Part shown: piece after piece, positions 9,271 to 18,021 of the stretch
Layout: each line of letters opens with the position of its first letter
Numbering within the stretch: position 1 is the stretch's first letter
Origin: UKL13-2 sp038206765
Lineage (GTDB): Bacteria > Pseudomonadota > Gammaproteobacteria > Burkholderiales > Usitatibacteraceae
Assembly: GCA_038206765.1 (NCBI GenBank)
Contig: JBBRAM010000005.1
Location: 133,861 to 197,860 of the forward strand
DNA length: 64,000 bases
Direction of reading: 5' to 3'
Translations under genes and position numbers: made by a program
Notes under the pieces: model-generated
Databases searched by the model: none
The model's input: only the letters and a program-made list of their open reading frames with translations
What the model was told of the DNA's origin: nothing

Positions 9271-9957
9271 ATGGCATTTTTAGAATTATTTTCACCCTTC
9301 GCGCCTAGACGTTTTGACCTGATCGTGTTTGATTGGGACGGCACGATTATCAATTCAACCGGGTTGATCGCCGAATGCATCCAACTGGCCGCCGGCGAAG
9401 TCGGTTTTCCCGTGCCGAGCACGGTTGAGGCCAAACATATTATTGGGCTCAGCTTGCAGCAATCGATCGAAGGCTTATTTCCCACTATGTCGGCGGTAGA
9501 CTATGCCCGTTTTGCGGCGGCTTTCCGCGCCCATTATGTGCCTCGCGACGATGAGCCACCGCTTTACGACGGCATTCCCGAGTTGCTGCAAAGTCTGGGG
9601 CATCCCGAGCGGTTTTTAGCCGTTGCCACCGGTAAGCCGCGCATCGGGTTGGAGCGGGCATTTGGCTATACCGGATTGAAGCCGCATTTCCATTTCACGC
9701 GCACCGCCGACGAAGGATTACCTAAGCCGCATCCCGATATGTTGTTCAAGCTGATGGAATTTACGGGCGTGTCGGCTGATCGTGTGTTGATGATTGGCGA
9801 CACCACACATGATTTGCAACTCGCCGAAAACGCCGGCGTTGCTGCGGTAGGGGTGACCTATGGCGCGCATGCCGCGGACAAGCTGACGCAGCACCAGAAT
9901 GAAACGATCGTCGACGATGTCGCCCAATTGGCGGCTTGGCTGCATCAATATGCATGA
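9271..9957 (+). CDS. HAD-superfamily hydrolase (phosphoglycolate phosphatase-like)
   Basis: This is a cytoplasmic phosphatase of HAD subfamily IA. Motif I is FDWDGTIINSTG, with the two aspartates of DxDGT. Motif II/III is represented by VATGKPRIGLERAF. Motif IV is MIGDTTHDLQLAENAG, holding the magnesium-binding acidic pair. The 228-residue length fits a core domain with a small helical cap. It starts three bases after the rluC stop and its end overlaps the Rieske gene by eight bases, so the three genes form one unit. Resemblance to Gph is general. The natural substrate (phosphoglycolate, a nucleotide or another phosphomonoester) cannot be fixed from sequence. Confidence 0.9.
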   Translation: MAFLELFSPFAPRRFDLIVFDWDGTIINSTGLIAECIQLAAGEVGFPVPSTVEAKHIIGLSLQQSIEGLFPTMSAVDYARFAAAFRAHYVPRDDEPPLYDGIPELLQSLGHPERFLAVATGKPRIGLERAFGYTGLKPHFHFTRTADEGLPKPHPDMLFKLMEFTGVSADRVLMIGDTTHDLQLAENAGVAAVGVTYGAHAADKLTQHQNETIVDDVAQLAAWLHQYA

Positions 9958-10333
9958 CGATCATCGTAAACTGGAACATCAATTTGGCGCCACCATTTGT
10001 GAGCGCCGGGCGCTGCAAGATGGCGGGAAAGCGATGCGATTTGAACTTGTCCGCCGCAATGCTCGTGATGAGCAAGAGGCGGTGACAGGTTTTGCGGTTG
10101 CTTTCGACGGAAATGTTTATGCGTACAAAAATGTTTGTCCGCACCTTGGTACCGAATTAGATTGGCAACCGGGTGAGGTGTTCGATGAATCCGGTTTATA
10201 CTTAATTTGCGCAACGCACGGTGCTGCGTTTGAGCCGGTCAGTGGGCTCTGTGTTGGCGGGCCCTGTAAAGGTGCAATTCTCTCAAAAATTGCGGTCGTG
10301 GTGGATAACAATCTGGTAAAACTAAGTGAATAG
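9950..10333 (+). CDS. Rieske [2Fe-2S] domain protein
   Basis: This small soluble electron-transfer-type protein has a single Rieske domain. The cluster ligands appear as C-P-H-L (NVCPHLGTELDW) and C-A-T-H-G (LICATHGAAFEP), the standard CxH plus CxxH pair about 30 residues apart. The ATG at 9950 gives 127 residues and overlaps the HAD stop by eight bases, which implies translational coupling. An upstream in-frame start would run far into the HAD gene and is not preferred. The rluC-HAD-Rieske-S49 peptidase order recurs in betaproteobacteria. There is no oxygenase subunit beside it, so a role as a ferredoxin of a dioxygenase is unproven. Confidence 0.9.
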   Translation: MHDDHRKLEHQFGATICERRALQDGGKAMRFELVRRNARDEQEAVTGFAVAFDGNVYAYKNVCPHLGTELDWQPGEVFDESGLYLICATHGAAFEPVSGLCVGGPCKGAILSKIAVVVDNNLVKLSE

Positions 10334-10468
10334 ATTCGCTCATTTTTTTGGAATTGAACCCTGTAATCAACAATGAAAATATTCGGTTGGTTGGTGAAAG
10401 TTGTTGCATGCTGCGGCAGCTTTTGACAATCCAGCAAACAGTAACGTAAAAATTTTTAACAAACTCGG

Positions 10469-11545
10469 GTGACTATTTTGGACGTAGAACAATCGCAACA
10501 AGAGCCTCAACCAACTGCCACTACGGCGAATGCCACCGCTGGAAGTCATACGGCATCAACGTCGGCCTCCAGACCAACGAGCCAAGTTAACTGGGAACGG
10601 AGTGTTTTGGAAAAACTCGCGACGGAGACGTTAGATGAACAAAAGCGTGCCCGTAAATATCGCACGGCCATAAGCTTGCTTTGGCTGGCGTTTTTCTTCT
10701 TGATTTTTCTGGCGATTATGGGCTTGTTTAGCGGCAAGCGCGGCGAGTCAAGCGCTAATGAAAAACACACGGCGTTAGTTGAACTAAAAGGTGTGATCGC
10801 AGCCGATTCCAAAGCGTCCGCCGATAAAATTATGAGCGCCTTACAGGCCGCGTTTAAGGATAAAAATACGGCTGGCGTGGTGCTGCGTATCAACAGTCCC
10901 GGCGGCAGTCCTGTGCAGGCAGGCTACATCAACGATGAAATTAAGCGCCTTCGCGGTAGGTACAAAGAAATTCCGCTCTATGTCGTAGTCCAAGATATTT
11001 GTGCATCGGGTGGCTATTACGTCGCGGTAGCAGGCGACAAAATTTTTGTCGATAAAGCGTCGCTGGTGGGATCAATTGGCGTGTTGATGGATGGCTTTGG
11101 GTTTACCGGGACCATGGAAAAGCTGGGCGTCGAGCGGCGCCTGATTACCGCGGGAGCCAACAAAGGCTTTTTGGATCCTTATTCGCCGATGAATCCGGAG
11201 CAGCAAAAATACGCGCAGCAAATGGTGGGCGAAATTCATCAGCAATTTATCAGCGTGGTCAAAGCGGGACGTGGCGCAAGATTGAAAGAAACTCCCGATA
11301 CTTTTTCTGGGCTGGTTTGGTCTGGTGAAAAAAGTGTGGCGTTGGGCTTGGCCGATGGTTTTGGTAGCCTTGATTTTGTTGCGCGTGAGGTGGTCAAGGC
11401 AGAGCAAATTGTTGATTTTACGTCTGAGGAATCGTTTTCCGAGCAGTTCGCGCGGCGCTTGGGCGCGAATGCGGCGGAATCGTTTTTCAACGGATTAATA
11501 TCGACCATGACAAGCCAATCACAACAATCGCGGTCGGTCAGATGA
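10469..11545 (+). CDS. sppA: Signal peptide peptidase SppA-type, S49 family
   Basis: This is a membrane-anchored serine protease that degrades cleaved signal peptides and other membrane remnants. The gene starts with GTG. A low-complexity cytoplasmic tail of about 60 residues is followed by one membrane helix at 66-86, then the periplasmic protease domain. The nucleophile is S180 in CASGGYY. The candidate general-base lysine is K232 (AGANKGF), 52 residues later, the same spacing as in the short Bacillus SppA. At 358 residues this is the single-domain form, not the 67-kDa duplicated E. coli enzyme. It lies 135 bases after the Rieske gene. The identity is strong; the natural substrates are inferred from the family. 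Confidence 0.92.
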   Translation: MTILDVEQSQQEPQPTATTANATAGSHTASTSASRPTSQVNWERSVLEKLATETLDEQKRARKYRTAISLLWLAFFFLIFLAIMGLFSGKRGESSANEKHTALVELKGVIAADSKASADKIMSALQAAFKDKNTAGVVLRINSPGGSPVQAGYINDEIKRLRGRYKEIPLYVVVQDICASGGYYVAVAGDKIFVDKASLVGSIGVLMDGFGFTGTMEKLGVERRLITAGANKGFLDPYSPMNPEQQKYAQQMVGEIHQQFISVVKAGRGARLKETPDTFSGLVWSGEKSVALGLADGFGSLDFVAREVVKAEQIVDFTSEESFSEQFARRLGANAAESFFNGLISTMTSQSQQSRSVR

Positions 11546-11746
11546 AACATTCGCCGTTTTTGAGGCGCCATTGATTTAAATTTAAATTAGCTGGTTTTTG
11601 GCGTGGTCACGACATGGTTTTTTGATGATTTGCTAAGCAATTTTGGCCCGCTTGTATCGATAACGGCTGTTGTCGGCGAACCAGAAACACAATATTATTC
11701 CGAATGATTTTTAGCGCTCCCAAGACTCAATCAAACAAAATTTTTC

Positions 11747-14700
11747 ATGGCGCTTACTAGTTCATTGATGACGCAAGCTAAACGAATGACCAAGAACCTT
11801 TTTGGTCTCGGCGTTGTTCCGCCCGACGCTAGCGCGGTCACCGAGGCCAAAACCAGTGGCGTTACCGCCGATCAAACGAATTCCCCGAGTGATACCGGTG
11901 GCTTGGTAGGTGATGTTGCAAATGATGCTGCAAATGAGGCGGTAAATCAGCACCAGAGTTTGCTCGGAAAGCCGGCCAGCGCGCCGTCGATTATGATCCG
12001 CATCAGCGTCGGCATTGCAGTGATTACGTTAGCACTGGCGTTGCTTCTTGGCATTGTCGCGCTGCGTTTATCGGCGCAGCTAAATTTGCCACAAAATGTC
12101 GAAACTGATCTTCGCAATCATTTGTTGATTTGGGGATTCGGCGGCGTGCTTATTTCGGCATTGCTCGGCGCCATGCTTGCGCGGCAAATTGCCGAGCCGT
12201 TGCGCAAATTGGCGGAGGAACTCAAAAACAACGATTTTCGTCACTATCCTTGGTCTACCACGACCCGCCACGAATACGCTGAGTTAGAAATACTCAACGA
12301 TACGATGGAGGAATTGGCATCGGTTATCCGTGGTCGTGAGCGTGAATTGCTGGAGAGTGAACGCAAGTTCCGGGAGGCGTTTGACTTAGTGGGGATCGGC
12401 CTGACGCAAGTTGACCTCAACGGTCGTTATGTGAACGTCAATCAACGCTTTTGTGAAATGTTGGGCTACTCACGAGACGAGGTAATCGGCAAGACCTTCG
12501 TCGAAATGACGCACCCCGATGACCGTGAATTCGAAGCCGATGTGATTAGCAACGTAGACTCGATTAAAAACAGCGCAATCGCCCGCGAGAAGCGCTACTT
12601 TCGCAAAGATGGCACCATTTTGTGGGCGCAACGCTCGGGCATCGTTGTGCGCGATGCCGAGGGCAAACCCCTTTATGGGCTCGGATCAATTGAGGATGTG
12701 TCGCGGTACCACGCATCGCAAGAAACATTAAAAGCGCTCAATGCGTCGCTTCGTGCCATCGTGGAAACCTCGCCTTTGGCGATTTATTCGCTGACGCCCA
12801 ACGGCATAGTTACGTTGTGGAATCCAGCCGCCGAAAAGATGTTTGGCTTTAAAGAAGCGGATGTTTTGGGCAAAACTTCGCCACTGGCTCCTCAAGACAG
12901 CGAGCAAGAGAAACATCGTTTTGACAGCACTATTCAGGCGGGGCTAACCATCAACAATTTTGAGGCTGCGCGTCGGCGTGTCGACGGTCGCACCATTGAA
13001 GTCAGCTTCTCTGCCGCCCCTTTACGTGGTGCGGAAAATGAGGTTGTTGGCGCATTGGTGACGTGTGCTGATATTACGAGCTTAAAAAATACCACCCGGG
13101 CACTGGATCAGCAGCTTCATTTTACGCAAGAGCTGCTAGAGGTATTGCCGAACCCGATTTTTTACCGCGCGGCAAACGGGCCGTATTTGGGGTTTAACCG
13201 CGCCTATGAGCAGTTTTTCGGGGTGAATCGCGACGACTTAATCGGAAAAACGATGGCGGATGTCCATCTCGCCCACATCGCAGAGCGCTTCGAGCTTAGT
13301 GATGCGGAAATTATGGAGAGCGGACAATCGCAGGTTACCGATCTAACCCTGGTTGACAACCAAGGCCGGCGCCGGAATGTCGTCAAGAATGTGAGCCGCT
13401 TCACCAGTTCTGACGGGGAGGCCGCAGGGGTGATTGGCGTCATTACCGACATCACCGATTTTCGGCAAGTGGAGGAAGAATTACGCGCCACCGAGGGACG
13501 TTTCCAATCGATGGCCGAGAGTGCGATGGATATCGTGACGGTGCTTAATCAGGATGGCACGATACGTTACCAAAGCCCGTCTGTTCGGCATTTACTAGGT
13601 TACGAGCCCTCGGACATGATTGGCTTGAGCCAGTTTGATTTGGCGCATCGCGATGATGTGGATATGTTACGGGCTCGGTTTCAAGAGCTGATTGAAAAAG
13701 GCATCATGGAACGCCCTATTGAGTTCCGTGTGCAGACGCGTGACGGCCAATGGCGTGTGTTGGAATCGATTGGTAAAAATTGTCTGGATATTCCCGCCGT
13801 TGAGGGAATCATCGTTAATACGCGCGACATTACGGATCGACGCGCAATCGAGCAGCGCATTCAGCACTTGGCGTTTCACGACGCGTTAACGGGCTTACCA
13901 AATCGCTCTCTGGTTCAAGATAAGATTTCGCAAGCAATCGCCCGTGCGGAGACCGCCGGCGAGCGGTTTGCGGTCATGTTTATCGACATCGATAATTTTA
14001 AAAATATTAACGATACCTTGGGCCACGATAGCGGAGATGAATTGCTGTGCGGTATTGCGAAACGCCTGATCGATGCGGTTCGCACCTATGACACGATCGC
14101 GCGCCAGGGTGGCGATGAATTCATTGTGTTGTTGTCGGAACTACAGGGGCATCGCGGTGCGACGCGGGTGGCGCAGAAAATTTTGGATGCTTTGCGTATT
14201 CCATTCGAATTGGGTGGCTCGCTGCAGCACGTTTCGGGTTCCATCGGGATTGCGCTCTATCCTGATGACGGTGTTGACGCACCAACCTTACTCAAGAATG
14301 CGGATACAGCAATGTTCCACGGTAAGGCATTGGGCAAAAATACTTATCAGTTCTTTACCCCGCAGATGAATATTGCGGTGAAGCGCCGCGCCGCCATGGA
14401 ATCGAATCTGCGTGCGGCTGTGCAGCACGGCGATTTCTCGCTGGTTTATCAGCCACAGGTGGATTTGAACACAGGTGAAATCGTTGCACTTGAGGCGCTG
14501 GTGCGGTGGATATCGGAAGATAATGGCACGATGATGCCGGGCGAATTCATTCCCCTGGCAGAAGAGACGGGTCTGATCAACGAGATCGGGCGTTGGGTAC
14601 TCAGAGAAAGCTGCCGCCAAAATAAAGAGTGGATAGATAAAGGCTTCACGCCGCGCCGTATGGCGGTGAATCTCTCGGCGCGCCAATTGGTCGATAAGGG

Positions 14701-15184
14701 TTTTATCGAAATGCTTGCGTCCATATTGAAGGAAACTAAGCTTGACCCGAAGCTGCTTGAGCTGGAAATAACCGAATCGCAAGTGATGCGCCAAGGCGAG
14801 GGCAGTGTGCAGCTACTCAACGAAATTGCTGGGATGGGTATCCATTTGGCTGTTGATGATTTTGGCACCGGCTATTCAAGTCTTTCGTACCTTAAACGCT
14901 TGCCAATTGGCACGCTCAAGATTGATCAGAGCTTTATTCGCGATATTACGGTTGATCCCAACGATACAGCGATTGTGGTTGCGATTATCAATATGGCGAA
15001 AAGTCTGGAACTCGATGTGGTGGCCGAGGGTATTGAGACTGCTGGCCAGCTGACGCTGTTGCGTGCCAAAGGTTGCGCTGTCGGGCAAGGTTTCTATTTC
15101 AGTGTGCCGCTAAGTGCGGGTGAGCTTGAGCCATTATTGGCGCTGCATTCGGTATTTGAAAGCCCCAATCAGCCGGGCGTTTGA
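11747..15184 (+). CDS. PAS-sensing GGDEF-EAL cyclic-di-GMP enzyme
   Basis: This 1145-residue inner-membrane signalling protein both could make and could degrade c-di-GMP. Two hydrophobic helices (about 80-108 and 125-143) bracket a very short periplasmic loop. A HAMP-like segment follows (AEPLRKLAEEL). At least four PAS/PAC units span about 205-695 (for example FREAFDLVGIGLTQVDLNGRYV). The GGDEF domain starts near 705 (HDALTGLPNRSLV) with an intact GGDEF at about 787 and an RxxD inhibitory site (RTYD) five residues before it. The EAL domain starts near 885, with EALVRW and DDFGTGYSSL complete. Both domains look catalytically competent; which dominates is not decidable. It sits 200 bases after sppA and is convergent with the methyltransferase gene. 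Confidence 0.95.
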   Translation: MALTSSLMTQAKRMTKNLFGLGVVPPDASAVTEAKTSGVTADQTNSPSDTGGLVGDVANDAANEAVNQHQSLLGKPASAPSIMIRISVGIAVITLALALLLGIVALRLSAQLNLPQNVETDLRNHLLIWGFGGVLISALLGAMLARQIAEPLRKLAEELKNNDFRHYPWSTTTRHEYAELEILNDTMEELASVIRGRERELLESERKFREAFDLVGIGLTQVDLNGRYVNVNQRFCEMLGYSRDEVIGKTFVEMTHPDDREFEADVISNVDSIKNSAIAREKRYFRKDGTILWAQRSGIVVRDAEGKPLYGLGSIEDVSRYHASQETLKALNASLRAIVETSPLAIYSLTPNGIVTLWNPAAEKMFGFKEADVLGKTSPLAPQDSEQEKHRFDSTIQAGLTINNFEAARRRVDGRTIEVSFSAAPLRGAENEVVGALVTCADITSLKNTTRALDQQLHFTQELLEVLPNPIFYRAANGPYLGFNRAYEQFFGVNRDDLIGKTMADVHLAHIAERFELSDAEIMESGQSQVTDLTLVDNQGRRRNVVKNVSRFTSSDGEAAGVIGVITDITDFRQVEEELRATEGRFQSMAESAMDIVTVLNQDGTIRYQSPSVRHLLGYEPSDMIGLSQFDLAHRDDVDMLRARFQELIEKGIMERPIEFRVQTRDGQWRVLESIGKNCLDIPAVEGIIVNTRDITDRRAIEQRIQHLAFHDALTGLPNRSLVQDKISQAIARAETAGERFAVMFIDIDNFKNINDTLGHDSGDELLCGIAKRLIDAVRTYDTIARQGGDEFIVLLSELQGHRGATRVAQKILDALRIPFELGGSLQHVSGSIGIALYPDDGVDAPTLLKNADTAMFHGKALGKNTYQFFTPQMNIAVKRRAAMESNLRAAVQHGDFSLVYQPQVDLNTGEIVALEALVRWISEDNGTMMPGEFIPLAEETGLINEIGRWVLRESCRQNKEWIDKGFTPRRMAVNLSARQLVDKGFIEMLASILKETKLDPKLLELEITESQVMRQGEGSVQLLNEIAGMGIHLAVDDFGTGYSSLSYLKRLPIGTLKIDQSFIRDITVDPNDTAIVVAIINMAKSLELDVVAEGIETAGQLTLLRAKGCAVGQGFYFSVPLSAGELEPLLALHSVFESPNQPGV

Positions 15185-15188
15185 GATG

Positions 15189-15236
15189 CAACATCGTTGA
15201 ACCTCGGCTCTGAGCGGAAAATGTTTTACGATGTTG
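15189..15236. other. Stem-loop between convergent genes
   Basis: Arms CAACATCGT (15189-15197) and ACGATGTTG (15228-15236) form a nine-pair stem around a 30-base loop, between the stops of the GGDEF-EAL gene and the convergent methyltransferase gene. There is no following T-run on either strand, so it is at best an mRNA-stabilising or rho-assisted element. Confidence 0.35.
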
Positions 15237-15256
15237 TGGCTTTCAATAAAAAATGT

Positions 15257-16030
15257 TCACGCCAGAAATAAGAAGAGTGTCGGTGATTTTTCTAATTCGG
15301 TTCCCCGGCTGCGCCACGCAGCAATTGGGAAGGTGCGAATTTGCTCGGTTGAACCGGTTAAATTTGCTGCCACGCAGAGCCGTGTGGTGGGTGTTAGCGC
15401 GGTTAACAAATCGTCGAACAGCGCTTGATTCCGGTACGGTGTTTCAATGAAAAGTTGCGTCACATTAGCGCGTTTGGATTCCCGCTCAAGTTCTTGAATT
15501 GCTTTTGTTCGAGCTGTCTTATCTTGCGGCAAGTAGCCGTGGAAAGCGAACTTTTGGCCGTTGAGCCCCGATGCCATTAAGCCGAGCAACAAGGCGCTTG
15601 GCCCGACCAACGGCACAACCCGAAGCCCTAAGTTGTGCGCCGCCGCAACCACCACTGCGCCGGGATCGGCGACCGCAGGGGCGCCTGCCTCGGAGACCAG
15701 CCCGACGTCGTGTCCGGCGAGAAGTGGCGCCAGCAGCACGTTCAATTCGGCGGTTTGCGCAGCGCTCTCAAGTCGGACATCGGCATGCTTATTTAGCTCT
15801 TGGATGGAAATTTCTTGGAGCGGGCGCGTGGTGCCAATCGCTTTCAAAAATGCGCGGGCCGTTTTGGCGTTTTCGGCAATGTAATGATCGAGTTTCAGGG
15901 CAACCGAAATGACATCGCGCGGTAAGATGGTCTCAGCACTAATCGGGAGCGCAAGATGGGTTGGAATCAGGTACAAAACACCGCGTTTGGCTGGTAGGAC
16001 CACTGCGGTGGCGTTTACGGGAGCCGACAT
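15257..16030 (-). CDS. Tetrapyrrole-methylase-fold SAM methyltransferase, RsmI-like
   Basis: The protein has the fold of uroporphyrin/diphthine methylases and of RsmI, which 2'-O-methylates C1402 of 16S rRNA. Motifs visible include LYLIPTHLA at the N-terminus, GLVSEAGAPAVADPGA in the middle, VVPLVGPSALLLGLMASG and FHGYLPQDKTAR. The last is shared with RsmI (FxGFLP). The ATG at 16030 overlaps the maf stop as TAATG, so the two are translationally coupled; an in-frame start three codons earlier is less likely. It lacks the classic RsmI N-terminal glycine-rich entry (it has IPTHLALP where RsmI has TPIGN), so it may be the divergent paralogue often found beside maf. Its exact target is not proven. 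Confidence 0.82.
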   Translation of the reverse strand: MSAPVNATAVVLPAKRGVLYLIPTHLALPISAETILPRDVISVALKLDHYIAENAKTARAFLKAIGTTRPLQEISIQELNKHADVRLESAAQTAELNVLLAPLLAGHDVGLVSEAGAPAVADPGAVVVAAAHNLGLRVVPLVGPSALLLGLMASGLNGQKFAFHGYLPQDKTARTKAIQELERESKRANVTQLFIETPYRNQALFDDLLTALTPTTRLCVAANLTGSTEQIRTFPIAAWRSRGTELEKSPTLFLFLA

Positions 16031-16650
16031 TATTGGCACTCGGTCATCGTATGACGAGGCTGTAGGACGCGGACACCTTCGTGGCGAAGCATATCGATCA
16101 GCGTCAGCAGCGGAAGACCGACGAGTGCCGTGGGGTCATCACTCGACATTCGCACCATCAGTGCTGCGCCCAGCCCTTCAGATTTTGCGCTACCGGCACA
16201 ATCAAGCGCATTTTCGTGCGCCAGGTAGTGAAGAATTTCGTCATCTGAATATTCACGAAATTGTACGGTTGTTGCCACGATGGTTGATTGGACACGACCT
16301 GATTTGGCATCAATCAAAGCCAGCGCGGTATGGAAAACGAGCTGTTTCCCGCACATTATTTTAAGCTGCTCAAACGCGCGTTCTATAGTTCCCGGTTTGC
16401 CGATTTGCTGGCCATCAAGCTCGGCCACTTGGTCAGAGCCAATGATCAAGGTGTCGGTATCGGCATGGCGAAACTGCGGCATGACGCTTTGTGCTTTCAG
16501 AATTGCCAAGCGCAGCGCCGTATTGGACGGAGATTCACCATTCAGCGGGATTTCATCAGTCGACGGTTTTACAACCTTAAACGGGATTTGCAGGCGTTGC
16601 AGGATTTCGGCGCGGTATCGCGAGGTTGAGGCTAGAACAAGAGTCGGCAT
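16030..16650 (-). CDS. Maf-family nucleotide pyrophosphatase (YceF type)
   Basis: Maf proteins hydrolyse non-canonical or modified nucleoside triphosphates; the YceF subgroup prefers 7-methyl-GTP. The N-terminal signature LVLASTSRYRAEILQRL is the Maf SxSxxR motif. ESPSNTALRLAILKAQSV and IIGSDQVAELDGQQIGKPG give the conserved substrate and metal residues. The ATG at 16650 is used because the protein then begins MPTLVLASTS like its family; an upstream TTG adds nine residues without support. The total is 206 residues, as expected. It is the first gene of a two-gene minus-strand unit with the RsmI-like methyltransferase and is divergent from yceD, as in many proteobacteria where maf lies before yceD-rpmF-plsX. 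Confidence 0.92.
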   Translation of the reverse strand: MPTLVLASTSRYRAEILQRLQIPFKVVKPSTDEIPLNGESPSNTALRLAILKAQSVMPQFRHADTDTLIIGSDQVAELDGQQIGKPGTIERAFEQLKIMCGKQLVFHTALALIDAKSGRVQSTIVATTVQFREYSDDEILHYLAHENALDCAGSAKSEGLGAALMVRMSSDDPTALVGLPLLTLIDMLRHEGVRVLQPRHTMTECQ

Positions 16651-16802
16651 TTGAGGAATTTTTTTCTTCAAAATCAATGGCTTTTTGACAATATTGGATA
16701 TAAAACGTATTATAGCGCGAGTACTAAAAAGGTCGTTAGAAAGGTCGTCGTTCAGGCGTATAAAAGGTCACATTGGCCGCCAAAGTACCTGAAGAGCGGG
16801 TC

Positions 16803-17426
16803 ATGAGCACGAAATTACTATTGGATCGCTTTACTAACCAGTCGCAAAAGGTCTCCGGCACCCTCATTCCTGCCAGTCTTGCGCGTTTAAAGCCATTTTT
16901 AGCGAACCCAAATGACGCAAAAGCGCTGCTAGAGGGCGTTGACGAGGCGAAAAAAGCGGGCGAAATTCGTTATAGCTTGTCTGGGCACGTCACCGCAGAC
17001 GCTGCGGGTAGACGAACGCGGCGGGTTAAGTGTATAATTTTAGGTTGGTTTTTGTTGTCTGACCCTAAAACTTTTGAGCCCGAGCCGTATGAGGTATCCA
17101 TCGAGAGTATTTTGGTATTGGTCAACAGCGAATCAGATCTGCCACCGCTTCACGAGGAGGCGGAAAATGAAGATTATGTTGTGCTCGGTGAAGAATTAGA
17201 TGTTGAAGAACTGGTAGAAGAGGAAATTTTGCTTGACTTGCCATTTTGGGCAATCGCCAATGATTCAACCAAGGCAAAGGAAAAGCCATCTAAAGGCACT
17301 AAAAGCGATCCCAGAACAAAGCAAAAATCAACAAAACAACCAGCCGAGATTATTTTTGAAGAGGTTGGAGAAGCACCCAAATTATCGCCCTTTGCCCAGT
17401 TAGCAAAGCTGAAAAAAAGTAACTGA
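16803..17426 (+). CDS. yceD: YceD/DUF177 family protein lacking the cysteine pair
   Basis: The DUF177 family is encoded just before rpmF across bacteria and is implicated in 23S rRNA or ribosome metabolism. The conserved parts are seen: the segment before the core (LSGHVTADAAGRRTRRVKC), the acidic ESDLPPLHEEAE...DYVVLGEELDVEELVEEEILLDLPFW portion, and a basic tail (residues about 160-190). The usual CxRC pair of the core is replaced. Where relatives read like CQRCLEP, this protein has DPKTFEP with the flanking residues conserved, so only one cysteine (in RVKC) remains. The ATG at 16803 is preferred to a TTG at 16773. The 207 residues are longer than usual because of a Lys-rich C-terminal extension. 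Position before rpmF makes the family call secure. Confidence 0.85.
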   Translation: MSTKLLLDRFTNQSQKVSGTLIPASLARLKPFLANPNDAKALLEGVDEAKKAGEIRYSLSGHVTADAAGRRTRRVKCIILGWFLLSDPKTFEPEPYEVSIESILVLVNSESDLPPLHEEAENEDYVVLGEELDVEELVEEEILLDLPFWAIANDSTKAKEKPSKGTKSDPRTKQKSTKQPAEIIFEEVGEAPKLSPFAQLAKLKKSN

Positions 17427-17556
17427 TTTTCGTTTGTTAACGATACTGTAGAAATTTTGCACCAGAAAAAAGTATTGATTGGCGGTTTGGCTTAACCGAT
17501 CGGTATCAAACACCATTAGATTCACGATTTTATTTCGTTTTTTTAGGAGAAACACC

Positions 17557-17739
17557 ATGGCAGTCCAACAGAACAAAAAGTCACCTTCCAAGCGCGGCAT
17601 GCATCGCTCGCATGATTTCCTCACCAATCCAGCGTTGGCCGTGGAGCCAACAACAGGTGAAACCCATTTGCGCCATCATGTGTCGCCATCGGGTTACTAC
17701 CGCGGCAAAAAAGTGATCAAGACAAAAGCGGACGAATAA
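17557..17739 (+). CDS. rpmF: 50S ribosomal protein L32
   Basis: A 60-residue zinc-free L32. The sequence MAVQQNKKSPSKRGMHRSHD is the family N-terminus. The C-terminal portion has THLRHHVSPSGYYRGKKV. A good AGGAG ribosome site at 17545-17549 lies seven bases before the ATG and rules out a longer in-frame start at 17479. The first cysteine pair of zinc-binding L32 types is absent, as in many proteobacteria. It stands 130 bases after yceD and 282 bases before plsX, the standard yceD-rpmF-plsX order. The 282-base gap downstream contains a possible weak promoter (TTGACG at 17769) that I do not rely on. Confidence 0.97.
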   Translation: MAVQQNKKSPSKRGMHRSHDFLTNPALAVEPTTGETHLRHHVSPSGYYRGKKVIKTKADE

Positions 17740-18021
17740 ATTTCGATTCGCCGTTCGTTTGCGCAGTGTTGACGCTCGATACTTGAATACGTGAAATTTA
17801 ATTTCTGGTGAGCTTTGGTCTAGTTTCAGTTCAGTTTCAGTCAGCGTCAGAGCATGTATTTCGGGGCTCGAATTTGGATTTGTTGTTTCTCAAATACATG
17901 CGCCGGCAACATAACTGCCATCACTGCAAACTTTTTATCAACGGCATCGAGTCTTGGTCATAGAACAAGATAAACTGCACGGTCTCGCTCCCTCCGCTTT
18001 CTCAGCAAGCGTTTCCAAAAA

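Noticed and set aside
17769..17797. Possible sigma-70 promoter upstream of plsX
   Set aside because: TTGACG with a poor TGAAAT at 17-base spacing; not strong enough to list.
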